Shown: positions 10,045 through 17,657 of the stretch, in pieces
Numbering within the stretch: the first letter of the stretch is position 1
Layout: every line of letters starts with the position of its first letter
Assembly: GCF_009936235.1 (NCBI RefSeq)
Contig: NZ_AP022314.1
Coordinates: 4,278,001-4,342,000, forward strand
Length of the DNA stretch: 64,000 nt
Source: Mycobacterium xenopi
GTDB taxonomy: Bacteria > Actinomycetota > Actinomycetes > Mycobacteriales > Mycobacteriaceae
Reading direction: 5' to 3'
The notes under the pieces: model-generated
What the model was told of the DNA's origin: nothing
Databases searched by the model: none
The model's input: the letters and a program-made list of their open reading frames with translations, nothing else
Position numbers and translations under genes: made by a program

Positions 10045-10479
10045 TCATAGCGGGTACTCCGCCGTCGCCGACCCTGACAGCGTCCGCTTACCCCCCTGGT
10101 TGTGACACGTGACTTCGGCCTCCACTCGCTCGACGCCGTCGCTGCGGTCGACGACGATGATGCGGCCCGCGAACGTCAGCACGTCACCGGGCCATACCCG
10201 TTCCTCGAATCGGACGCGGTAGCGGCGCACGCTCGCCAATCCCAGCCAGTCCGCGACGAGGTGGGCAAGCATGCCGGCGTGCATCATGCCCATCGCGAAT
10301 ACGCTCGGAAGTCCGACGCTGTGGGCCAGCGGTTCATCGTGGTGGATGGCCGTGAAATCGCCGGACGCGCCAGCGTAACGGACGATGTGGGTTCGGGTGA
10401 TGGGTCCCACCGCAAACCCGGGCGCCTCGTCGCCGAGCCGGAAGGTTCCTGCTGCATGTGTGGCCCTATCGATCATCAC
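10045..10479 (-). CDS. MaoC-family enoyl-CoA hydratase subunit (hydratase 2 motif)
   Basis: This 144-residue hotdog protein contains the hydratase-2 type motif YAGASGDFTAIHHDEPLA, with Asp and His in the catalytic spacing, followed by SVFAMGMMHAGMLAHLV. It would hydrate trans-2-enoyl-CoA thioesters. The neighbouring gene encodes a MaoC-like protein without this motif. In mycobacteria such pairs (HadAB, or the ChsH1-ChsH2 type of steroid clusters) form heterodimers in which one subunit brings the catalytic residues, so this is probably the catalytic partner. It overlaps the gene before and the gene after by ATGA, indicating translational coupling. Confidence 0.88.
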   Translation of the reverse strand: MMIDRATHAAGTFRLGDEAPGFAVGPITRTHIVRYAGASGDFTAIHHDEPLAHSVGLPSVFAMGMMHAGMLAHLVADWLGLASVRRYRVRFEERVWPGDVLTFAGRIIVVDRSDGVERVEAEVTCHNQGGKRTLSGSATAEYPL

Positions 10480-10904
10480 GCCTCCACCGTCGTCGCCGTC
10501 TCAACGAGGCGCCACCGCTCCACGAGCACGACCTCGCCAGCGGCGTCGCGGTAGGTGTTCTCGAGGGTGTGGATTCGCATCCGCCCGCCCCGTTGGCCCT
10601 GTTTTTCCTCGGTGCCCGCAAACGTCGGCTCGACGATGAGCTCGTCACCGGCCAGCAGCGGCCTGCACAGTTCGATTTCGGTCTCGCCGTGCAGCACTCG
10701 TGTCAAGTCGAGCCGCCGACCGGCCAATGGATGCGGGCCGCGGTACCATAACGCCGAGCTCGCACAGAATGTCAGTGGCGCCGGGATTGCCGGAAAACCT
10801 TGGGCGGCAGCGGCTTCGCGGTCGCGATGCGCAGGGTTGTCGTCGCCTACGGCGGCGGCGAATTCGGCGATCTTGCCTTCTTCGACGACGAAGCGGTAAG
10901 TCAC
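10476..10904 (-). CDS. MaoC-like (FAS1-type dehydratase N-domain) hydratase partner subunit
   Basis: A 142-residue protein starts at GTG 10904, which overlaps the upstream stop as GTGA. Upstream in-frame codons lack family character. The sequence has the N-terminal MaoC-like dehydratase pattern FAAAVGDDNPAHRDREAAAA, then GFPAIPAPLTF and GETEIELCRPLLAGDEL. It lacks the full hydratase catalytic motif of its neighbour, as expected for the structural half of a MaoC heterodimer. This role assignment is inference from the pairing. Confidence 0.84.
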   Translation of the reverse strand: MTYRFVVEEGKIAEFAAAVGDDNPAHRDREAAAAQGFPAIPAPLTFCASSALWYRGPHPLAGRRLDLTRVLHGETEIELCRPLLAGDELIVEPTFAGTEEKQGQRGGRMRIHTLENTYRDAAGEVVLVERWRLVETATTVEA

Positions 10905-11482
10905 GGCGGCTCCTTCCGGGTAGGTTGCTGACCGTCGGGCGGCCAGCTTTCGAGGCCGTCCTCCAGTGGGATTTGCAAGCTGTGCAGGATCGAGGCGATC
11001 ATCCGCCAAGCCCCGATCGCGGTGACGAGTTCGATCAGCACTTTGCGGTCGGAGCCGAATGCGCGTTCGCACGCCGCCCAGCTCGCGGCGCTCACGACGC
11101 CGTCGCACACCACGTCGTCAGTGGCTGCCAGTGCCGCTTGCTCCGCAGCCCCGAATCCCTCGTAGGCCTGCCAATCACGCACGGCCAACAGGTCGTCGGC
11201 GCTCACGCCGAGGCCCCGCGCGACGCGCCAATGCTGAGTCCATTCGTAGTCTGAGGCAGTTAGCCAACCGATGCGCATGATCACTAGCTCGCGCAGCCGC
11301 GTATCGAGCGCGCCGTGCCAGAGCATGGCCGTCAGCAGATCGTTGACCACCCGGGCCAGGCTCGGATGGTTCAGCAGCGCCTGGAAGATCGCCAGCTCAG
11401 CCATGTAGTTGGGCACACCGGCCTCATCGGCGGCGGTCTTGGCCTCGTCGATCGGCAAGAGGGGCACGCGGGGTTGGGTCAT
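10901..11482 (-). CDS. carboxymuconolactone decarboxylase / AhpD-like family protein
   Basis: The 193-residue protein has the all-helical CMD/AhpD fold signature DTRLRELVIMRIGWLTASDYEWTQH around residues 60-85. The AhpD CxxC pair is absent and the Glu and His positions are kept, so peroxidase activity like AhpD is unlikely. CMD-like proteins without cysteines are common in actinobacterial aromatic and steroid catabolic operons, but their reactions are mostly unknown. It is coupled by a 4-nt overlap with the dehydrogenase upstream (11479-11482) and with the MaoC-like gene downstream. Confidence 0.82.
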   Translation of the reverse strand: MTQPRVPLLPIDEAKTAADEAGVPNYMAELAIFQALLNHPSLARVVNDLLTAMLWHGALDTRLRELVIMRIGWLTASDYEWTQHWRVARGLGVSADDLLAVRDWQAYEGFGAAEQAALAATDDVVCDGVVSAASWAACERAFGSDRKVLIELVTAIGAWRMIASILHSLQIPLEDGLESWPPDGQQPTRKEPP

Positions 11483-12158
11483 GGTATGAGCACTCCGTGA
11501 ACGGGCGCGACACCGTCGCGCTCACCGGCCATGGTGGCGAGCAGGTCTTCAGCATCATCGAGTCCTACACAACGACGCGGCAGGCTCGCGAATGGGTACC
11601 GGCCGCAAGCCAGCAAATCCAGCGCCGCCCGGTAGGCGGTGACGTCCACGCCAAGGGCCCCGAGCACCCGCAACTCCTTGAAGACGATCACGTCCGGCGA
11701 AAACCCCGGGGCGCCAACACCGAAACCTCGGGTACCGGCGATGACGACTGTCCCCGCGGGACGAGCCAGCGCGATCGCTTGCATGAACGCCGCCGGCGCG
11801 CGGGCGGTGACATCGACGACGACGTCGGCCAGCCCTCCGGTCGTCTTCTTCAACGCAGCAACCGGGTCCTCGGCACCGGCGTCGACGGCCAGATCGGCGC
11901 CGAACTTCGATGCCAGCGCCAAGCGGTCGGCGTCACGTGGGCCCAGCCCCGTCACCATCACAAACCGGGCCCCGGCCTCTTTGGCTGCGGCAGCGGCACA
12001 CAGCCCGCGCACACCCGGTCCGAGCACCGCAACCACGTCACCGGGTCCGGTGCCGGGAACCGTTACCCCCCAACGAATCCCGGCACCGAGCGGGTTGAAC
12101 AAGGTGGCCACGATGGGATCGAGACCAGCAGGCACCGGCAACACCATCGAATCAGCAG

Positions 12159-13250
12159 CTAGTGTCCCGCGCCAGAAATTCGTTTCATTAGTCGTTGGAT
12201 GGACTGGAGGATCTGTTCGGCGGTCTTGGTCCACACGAATGGTTTGGGGTTGTCGTTCCAGGCGGCGACCCAGGCACGGATGTCTTTTTCGAGTGCTTGG
12301 ACGCTGCGGTGGTCGCCGCGTTCAAGGAGTTGGCGGGTCAGCTCGGCGAACCAGCGCTCAACTTGGTTGATCCAGCTGGAATAGGTTGGGGTGTAGTGCA
12401 TGTGGAAGCGAGGGTGGCGCTCGAGCCAGCTTTGCACGGTGGGCGCTTTGTGAGTGCCGTAGTTGTCGCAGACCAGGTGGACGTCGAGGTGGTCGGGGAC
12501 CTGGGCGTCGATCCTGGCCAGGAACTTGCGGAACTCGATGGCGCGGTGGCGCCGGTGCAGCGCGGTGATCACGGTGCCGTCGGCGATGTCGAAGGCGGCG
12601 AACAGGCTGGTGGTGCCCGAGCGCACGTAGTCGTGGGTGCGTTTCTCGGGCATGCCGGGCATCATCGGGAACGCCGGCTGGCTGCGCGCCAGCGCCTGGA
12701 CCTGGCTCTTTTCGTCCACGCACAGCACCACCGCGGCCTCGGGCGGGTCAAGATAGAGCCCGACGATGTCATAGACCTTCTCCACAAACAGCGGATCATT
12801 GGACAGTTTGAAGTGCTCGGCCCGATGTGGTTGCAGCTCAAATGCTTTCCAGATCCGCCCGATCGTGGACTTCGACAGCCCGCAGCGTTGGGCCATCGAG
12901 GCCCGCGACCAGTGCGTGGCGTTGGCCGGAGTGGACTCCAAGGTGGCCACCACCACGTTCTCGACCTGCTCGGCGCTCACCGACGCCGGCCGGCCCGGCC
13001 GGGGGTCATCGACCAGCCCGTCTAGCCGTGCCTCGACGAACCGGCTCCGCCACTTGCCCACGGTCGGCTGCGATACCCGCTCGCGCGCCGCGACCTGCTT
13101 GTTGGTCAAGCCCTCGGCGCAACCGAGCACGATCCGTGACCGCAACGCCAGCGCCTGGGCGGATTTGCGCCGCCGCGCCCACCGGGTCAGCGTCTCGTGT
13201 TCTTCATCGGTCAACACCAATTCCGCTTTCGGTCGCCCCTGTGATGCCAC
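12159..13250 (-). CDS. IS630-family transposase
   Basis: The 363-residue protein has an N-terminal helix-turn-helix region (LTNKQVAARERVSQPTVGKW) and a DDE domain with LCVDEKSQ (first Asp), LVCDNYGTHKAP (second Asp) and SSWINQVERWFAEL (Glu). No break is seen, so it looks functional. The coding sequence runs to the last base of the element. Its stop codon TAG is built from the target TA plus the first chromosomal base beyond it, so termination depends on the insertion site. Confidence 0.95.
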   Translation of the reverse strand: MASQGRPKAELVLTDEEHETLTRWARRRKSAQALALRSRIVLGCAEGLTNKQVAARERVSQPTVGKWRSRFVEARLDGLVDDPRPGRPASVSAEQVENVVVATLESTPANATHWSRASMAQRCGLSKSTIGRIWKAFELQPHRAEHFKLSNDPLFVEKVYDIVGLYLDPPEAAVVLCVDEKSQVQALARSQPAFPMMPGMPEKRTHDYVRSGTTSLFAAFDIADGTVITALHRRHRAIEFRKFLARIDAQVPDHLDVHLVCDNYGTHKAPTVQSWLERHPRFHMHYTPTYSSWINQVERWFAELTRQLLERGDHRSVQALEKDIRAWVAAWNDNPKPFVWTKTAEQILQSIQRLMKRISGAGH

Positions 13251-13344
13251 ATGCGAATCATCCCACGCACCAATGCGTTTCGCCGTGGAACACCGCCGAT
13301 CCGCACCGATTACATTTATGTAACGAATTTCTGGCGCGAGACAC
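12162..13344. mobile_element. IS630-family-like element, 1,183 bp, with TA target duplication
   Basis: The ends are inverted repeats: left GTGTCCCGCGCCAGAAATTC, right end complementary to GTGTCTCGCGCCAGAAATTC, one mismatch. Each is followed by the duplicated TA dinucleotide at 12160-12161 and 13345-13346, the hallmark of IS630/Tc1-mariner transposition. Removal restores the dehydrogenase frame. A single transposase fills nearly the whole element on the minus strand. Confidence 0.93.
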
Positions 13345-13789
13345 TAGGTACTGGTATTCGGCGTAGCCACCCCACAGTCCTGGCTCGCGGTCGGCCGGGA
13401 TGAAGCCGTACATATCGGCCAGCCCGTGCCGCTCGCAGTGCCGGTACTCCCCGGCCCGGCATGCGGCACAGTCACGACAGGACTGGAACACCTCGACAGC
13501 GACTCGATCGCCAGCAGCGACACCCCAACGCTTCGCCGCCTTTGACCCGATGGCCTCGATCGTCCCCACAGTCTCGTGACCGGGCACGAAGGCGAAACCA
13601 CTTGCGAGCTCGCCGGTGTACTGCTCGTGATCGGTGCCGCACAAACCGCAGGCGGATACGCGCAGCAGCGCGTCGTCGTCTCCGACCGTTGGCACGCGAA
13701 ACTCCCGGACGACCAGCCGTCGCGGGGCATCCAACACCAGCGCCCGCGCCACCGCGTCGTCCACCATGATCGCACCGTAGGGTGTTATT

Positions 13790-13805
13790 GATTGATATGT
13801 CAATC
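13790..13805. promoter_or_regulatory. inverted repeat GATTGATATGTCAATC, candidate operator
   Basis: A perfect 6-bp inverted repeat (GATTGA, 4-nt spacer, TCAATC) sits between the divergent dehydrogenase start (13767) and the membrane-protein/GMC start (13873). It lies 23 nt before the dehydrogenase ATG and is AT-rich within a GC-rich chromosome. Position and symmetry suit a repressor site controlling one or both operons. The regulator is unknown; the nearest regulator gene is the GntR gene at 16108. Confidence 0.4.
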
Positions 13806-13872
13806 TATTGTGCACCGCATACCCGACACTCGCAGGTGCGGACGCACCCATCGTCAACGAAGGGACTCAGTG

Positions 13873-14190
13873 ATGAGCTTTCTGTTCGACCCGCCGTTGC
13901 TGCTCGCCTCCGGCGCTTTCATTGAACGCGTCCTGCCGGCTGCTCAGCGTGAAGTCGCCGAGGCCGCCACCCTCGCCGTGTTCATCGGCACCTCGTTCGG
14001 GCTGTATAACAACGTGCCAGGGCTCGGGTTGCTCTGCCGTCCGTTTCGCGCGCAAGGCGGGCGCGACTTCATGTGGAATAGCGGAGTTTTCGGTGTTAAC
14101 GCCGATGACATCGGCTGGCCGATGCACATGCTGGCGGGTCTTATCTTCGCGACATATCCGTTTTTCCTCAAGCTCGGGCGCCTGCTATGA
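13873..14190 (+). CDS. small membrane protein preceding a GMC oxidoreductase
   Basis: ATG 13873 gives 105 residues and is preferred over more upstream in-frame starts, whose sequence has no protein-like character. The protein has hydrophobic stretches (LFDPPLLLASGAF, then MHMLAGLIFATYPFFLKLG near the C-terminus). It resembles the small hypothetical that accompanies the GMC oxidoreductase next to regX3 in M. tuberculosis (Rv0492A, from memory). Its stop overlaps the oxidoreductase start by 4 nt (14187-14190), so the two are translated together. A membrane-anchor role for the oxidoreductase is inference. Confidence 0.75.
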   Translation: MSFLFDPPLLLASGAFIERVLPAAQREVAEAATLAVFIGTSFGLYNNVPGLGLLCRPFRAQGGRDFMWNSGVFGVNADDIGWPMHMLAGLIFATYPFFLKLGRLL

Positions 14191-16058
14191 GCCGCCTCGC
14201 CAAACGGGCGACCGCGGCATTCGGCGTCGCCCTGCTCCCCGAAGAGCACGGCGGTCCGTCTGCGGCCCTGCTTGTCGAGCGCGTCGAGCGGTACGTCAAC
14301 CAGCTCCCCATGTCCTCTCGGCTCGCATTGCGAGGCGGCCTGCTTGCCATCCAGGTCACGGGCCATCTCATGACCGGGCGCTCGCTGTCGCAGCTAAGTC
14401 CGGAGACCCGCGCCAACGTGCTGCGCCGCCTTGCCTCACTCGGCCCCGATGCCAGCGCCGCCCTGGAGGGACTTAAAGCCGTTGTGCTGATGGCCAACGG
14501 CGCCGACACCTACGCAACTGAACTGTTCGCACGCGCCCGCGAGCACGAGCCCGCCCGTCCTGATGCGGTGTTGAACGTCATTTCTTCGATCGACAGCCCG
14601 TCCGTGGTCACAGCCGATGCGGTAGTCGTCGGTTCTGGCGCGGGCGGCGCGATGGTCGCCCGGACACTGGCCCAGGCTGGCCTCGACACGGTCGTGGTCG
14701 AGGAGGGACGACGCTGGACGGTCGACGAGTTCCGCAGTCGGCATCCAATCGATCGCTTTGCCGGCCTGTACCGCGGAGCCGGCGCCACCGTCGCACTAGG
14801 ACGCCCGGCGATCGTGATGCCGATGGGCCGTGCAGTGGGTGGTAGCACGGTCGTCAACTCCGGCACCTGCTACCGACCTCCGCTCACCGTGCAGCGGCAC
14901 TGGCGCGACGAGTACGGACTCGGGCTTGCCGATCCTGCGCAGCTATCCGGCTACCTCGACGAGGTTGAACGGACGTTGCAAGTCGCCCCGGTGCCACTGG
15001 AGATCATGGGACGCAACGGGACTCTGCTGCTCGTCGGTGCCGAGGCGCTGGGCTGGCGGGCAGCGCCGATCCCCCGCAACGCACCGGGGTGTGACGCCTG
15101 CTGCCAGTGCGCGATCGGCTGTCCGCGCAATGCCAAGTTCGGAGTGCATCTCAACGCGCTGCCGCAGGCCTGCGTGGCCGGAGCGCGGATTTTAGCCGAC
15201 GCGCGGGTCGAGCGGGTGCTCCACACTGCCGGACGAACCTGCGGGGTGCGGGCGCGCCGGCCCGACGGCACCGCGGTGGACGTGCTTGCCACCACAGTGG
15301 TGGTGGCTGCCGGTGCCACCGAGACGCCAACATTGTTGCAGCGCAGCGGTCTTGGTGCTCATCCACGGCTGGGCCGCAATCTCGCCCTGCATCCGGCCGT
15401 GGCGTTGGCCGGGCATTTCGAGGACGACGTCTTCGCGTGGCGCGGCGTGCTGCAGAGCGCAGCCACCCAGGAACTGCACGAAGACAGCGGCGTCCTGATC
15501 GAGGCGACCGCGACTCCCCCGGGCATGGGATCGATGGTCCTGCCCGGCTACGGCACCGATTTGCTCAGCTGGCTGGATCGAGCCTCACACGTCGCGACAT
15601 TGGGGGCGATGGTAGCCGACGAGGGTGTCGGGCGAGTCATTCGCGGTCCAGCCAGTGGGGCACTGGTCCGCTACGACATCACCCGGACCGATGCCGACAA
15701 GCTCATGGTCGCGATCGAGGCCATGGGTAAGCTGCTGTTCGCGGCCGGGGCCGACCAGGTGCTGACCGGTCTGCCGGCCGGGGCGACGGTGAACTCGGTA
15801 ACCGCGCTGCAGGAAGTACTGCGCCGCACAAACCCAAAAAGCTTGCACCTGGCAGCTTTTCACCCCACCGGCACCGCAGCGGCCGGCGCAGACGCGCAGC
15901 GCTGCCCCGTCGACCAGCGGGGAAGGTTGCGCGGCATCGGCGGCTTGTGGGTCGCCGATGCGTCGATCCTGCCGAGCTGCCCTACGGTGAACCCACAGGT
16001 ATCGATCATGGCCCTGGCCTTGGCCGTCGCCGACGAAATTGTCGCCGCGATCGGCTGA
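14187..16058 (+). CDS. GMC-family FAD-dependent oxidoreductase
   Basis: The 623-residue protein carries a Rossmann FAD motif VVVGSGAGGAMVARTLA near residue 147, a GMC-type GRAVGGSTVVNSGTCYRP segment, and a C-terminal SIMALALAVADE helix after the HPTGTAAAG active-site region. A cysteine cluster CDACCQCAIGCP near residue 308 resembles the extra cysteine segment of the cholesterol-oxidase-like branch. These enzymes oxidise alcohols or sterol-like substrates. In M. tuberculosis a homologue (Rv0492c, from memory) lies immediately beside regX3. Here 11 kb of mce operon separates them. Substrate unknown. Confidence 0.87.
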   Translation: MSRLAKRATAAFGVALLPEEHGGPSAALLVERVERYVNQLPMSSRLALRGGLLAIQVTGHLMTGRSLSQLSPETRANVLRRLASLGPDASAALEGLKAVVLMANGADTYATELFARAREHEPARPDAVLNVISSIDSPSVVTADAVVVGSGAGGAMVARTLAQAGLDTVVVEEGRRWTVDEFRSRHPIDRFAGLYRGAGATVALGRPAIVMPMGRAVGGSTVVNSGTCYRPPLTVQRHWRDEYGLGLADPAQLSGYLDEVERTLQVAPVPLEIMGRNGTLLLVGAEALGWRAAPIPRNAPGCDACCQCAIGCPRNAKFGVHLNALPQACVAGARILADARVERVLHTAGRTCGVRARRPDGTAVDVLATTVVVAAGATETPTLLQRSGLGAHPRLGRNLALHPAVALAGHFEDDVFAWRGVLQSAATQELHEDSGVLIEATATPPGMGSMVLPGYGTDLLSWLDRASHVATLGAMVADEGVGRVIRGPASGALVRYDITRTDADKLMVAIEAMGKLLFAAGADQVLTGLPAGATVNSVTALQEVLRRTNPKSLHLAAFHPTGTAAAGADAQRCPVDQRGRLRGIGGLWVADASILPSCPTVNPQVSIMALALAVADEIVAAIG

Positions 16059-16107
16059 ATTGGTCTGGCCACTTGACGTCTTACCTAGCTTCAAGCACAC
16101 TGCTCCC

Positions 16108-16830
16108 ATGCCGCTTCAGCCGGTGAATCGCCGATCGGTGCCCGAAGAGGTGTTCGAGCAGATCGCTGCGGATGTGCTCAGCGGGGAGATGCGGCCCGGT
16201 GAGGCGCTGCCCAGCGAACGCCGGTTGGCGGAGTTGCTTGGGGTATCGCGCCCTACTGTCCGCGAGGCGCTCAAGAAGCTTTCGGCCGTTGGCCTGGTCG
16301 AGGTGCGTCAGGGCGATGGCACCACCGTGCGTGACTTTCGACGGCACGCCGGCTTGGATCTGCTGCCACGATTGCTGTTTCGGGGTGGGGAGCTCGACAC
16401 TTCGGTTGCGCATAGCCTTCTGGAGGCCAGACTGCGCATAGGGCCGAAGGCCGCAGAGTTAGCCGCCGAACGGCACGGGCCAGAGCTGGCCCAAGTGCTC
16501 CAAGACTCATTAAGCACGCTGGAGATCGAAGACGATCCAACCGAGTGGCAACGTCAGGCGCTGACATTCTGGGACCATGTTTTGGACGGCGCTGGCTCGA
16601 TCGTCTTTCGGCTGATGTTCAACGCATTTCGTGGTGCGTACGAGCCAGCACTGCCGATGCTCTCCACCGTGATGACCTCCGAGATCAGGCGCCCAGGGGA
16701 CTATCGGAAACTGGCTGATGCGATCAGCGTCGGCGATTCTGCCGCCGCGAAGAAAGCTGCCTACGAGCTAATCGAATGCGCGAATGAAGCAGTGATGGCT
16801 GCGCTCGACAAACTGGAAAGCAAACGATGA
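16108..16830 (+). CDS. GntR-family regulator, FadR subfamily (Mce regulator-like)
   Basis: ATG 16108 gives a 240-residue protein with an N-terminal winged helix (EEVFEQIAADVLSGEMRPGE, LPSERRLAELLGVSRPTVRE) and a FadR-type helical ligand domain from about residue 90. FadR-type regulators sit beside mycobacterial mce operons; mce2R is co-oriented just upstream of yrbE2A, as here. The stop overlaps the next start by ATGA, so the regulator is part of the transport operon and probably autoregulatory. The 49-nt gap upstream contains TTGACG (16073-16078), a possible -35, but no convincing -10. The ligand is likely a fatty acyl or sterol-derived compound, by family analogy only. Confidence 0.88.
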   Translation: MPLQPVNRRSVPEEVFEQIAADVLSGEMRPGEALPSERRLAELLGVSRPTVREALKKLSAVGLVEVRQGDGTTVRDFRRHAGLDLLPRLLFRGGELDTSVAHSLLEARLRIGPKAAELAAERHGPELAQVLQDSLSTLEIEDDPTEWQRQALTFWDHVLDGAGSIVFRLMFNAFRGAYEPALPMLSTVMTSEIRRPGDYRKLADAISVGDSAAAKKAAYELIECANEAVMAALDKLESKR

Positions 16831-17657
16831 GTGCGCCAACGGTTCCCGCCAACCGTAAAGACTTCACGCTTGCTGACGCCGCGCGACAGTTCAGCAAGCA
16901 TCCTTCACCCTTAATGATCGGCGCCATGCTGGTTGCAGCGTTGGCGATGCGAATCGCGTTGGGCGACTGGCAGATCACCGATGCGTTGGTGTCGGCGTCG
17001 ATCGTGACGGCTTTTCCATTCTTGGAGTGGGCCATTCACGTATTCATCTTGCACTGGCGACCAAAGCATATCGGCAAACTGGTCATAGATCCATTGCTGG
17101 CACACAAGCACCGCCAACACCATGCCGACCCCCGCGTCCCGGCCTTGGTATTTATACCGGCCGAGACGCTGCCGTGGATACTCGCCGGCGCCGTTGCTAT
17201 TGCACTACTGGCGTTTCCGCGAGTCGGGCTGGGGCTAACCTTCCTCACATTAGCCATGGCACTTGGGCTTTGCTACGAATGGACTCACCACCTGATCCAC
17301 ACTGACTACAAGCCTAAAACGTCTATCTACCGCGCTATCTGGCGTAATCACCGATTGCACCATTTCAAGAACGAGCACTACTGGTTCACCATTACAACTT
17401 CTGGTACCGCCGACCGAGTACTGCGGACCTACCCCGACCCCGCAACGGTTCCAACCTCGCCTACGGCGAAAGACCTGCATGCTAGTCGGAGCGGTGGTGC
17501 AGCACGCAACCAGCAACGCCCAGCACGGTCTCGACAAAATCCGGTCACCGACCGCGGTGGTGGTCCAAAAGACGCCGGTCTTCGGAACCGCCTACCGCAC
17601 ATCGGCGTTCGGCTTTCATCGGTACTGCAATCAGGTGTCGGAAGGTCGCGTCAATGA
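16827..17657 (+). CDS. fatty-acid-hydroxylase-superfamily membrane protein (sterol desaturase-like)
   Basis: The 276-residue protein has several hydrophobic segments and the histidine clusters of the di-iron membrane hydroxylases: HKHRQHH (near residue 92), EWTHHLIHTDY (near 151) and NHRLHHFKNEHYW (near 173). The family introduces hydroxyl groups or double bonds into lipid chains. The conserved part ends around residue 212 (SPTAKDLHA). The remaining 60 or so residues are basic and unlike the family, which may indicate a lost stop or an undetected frame change. It is coupled by ATGA to the GntR gene before and yrbEA after, an unusual component for an mce operon. Confidence 0.82.
   Translation: MSAPTVPANRKDFTLADAARQFSKHPSPLMIGAMLVAALAMRIALGDWQITDALVSASIVTAFPFLEWAIHVFILHWRPKHIGKLVIDPLLAHKHRQHHADPRVPALVFIPAETLPWILAGAVAIALLAFPRVGLGLTFLTLAMALGLCYEWTHHLIHTDYKPKTSIYRAIWRNHRLHHFKNEHYWFTITTSGTADRVLRTYPDPATVPTSPTAKDLHASRSGGAARNQQRPARSRQNPVTDRGGGPKDAGLRNRLPHIGVRLSSVLQSGVGRSRQ

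Larger units (their letters stand above)
7813..10048 (-). pseudogene. acyl-CoA thioesterase-like protein, interrupted by an IS256-family element
   Basis: The N-terminal part (10048 to 9811) begins MSDVVTSIDAVLDCRADGDG and includes GRHLHGAFGGAFGG. The C-terminal part (8399 to 7813) continues PGRNFAKATILRAGRS and ends NISVWSGNELVAVGVCSSM. Together they look like a double-hotdog acyl-CoA thioesterase of the TesB/4HBT_3 type. Joining the two parts across the insertion gives an unbroken 275-codon frame (274 residues), normal for the family, whose products hydrolyse acyl-CoA. The start overlaps the MaoC stop and the end overlaps the CoA-transferase start, both as ATGA. The insertion removes function and may be polar on the two downstream genes, although the element's transposase reads in the opposite direction. 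Confidence 0.87.
11479..13767 (-). pseudogene. zinc-dependent medium-chain alcohol dehydrogenase, interrupted by an IS630-like element
   Basis: The N-terminal part (13767 to 13347) shows the catalytic zinc region CGLCGTDHEQYTGE, GHETVGTIEAIG and the structural zinc cysteines CRDCAACRAGEYRHC. The C-terminal part (12159 to 11479) has the NAD(P) fold with VVAVLGPGVRGLCAAAAAKE. Removing the element and one TA gives an exact 368-codon frame across GYAEYQYLAADSMVLP, typical length for this family. ATG 13767 is chosen because the conserved sequence begins there. It would oxidise an alcohol or reduce a carbonyl intermediate of the pathway. It is the first gene of the operon, so its disruption may reduce downstream expression. 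Confidence 0.92.
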
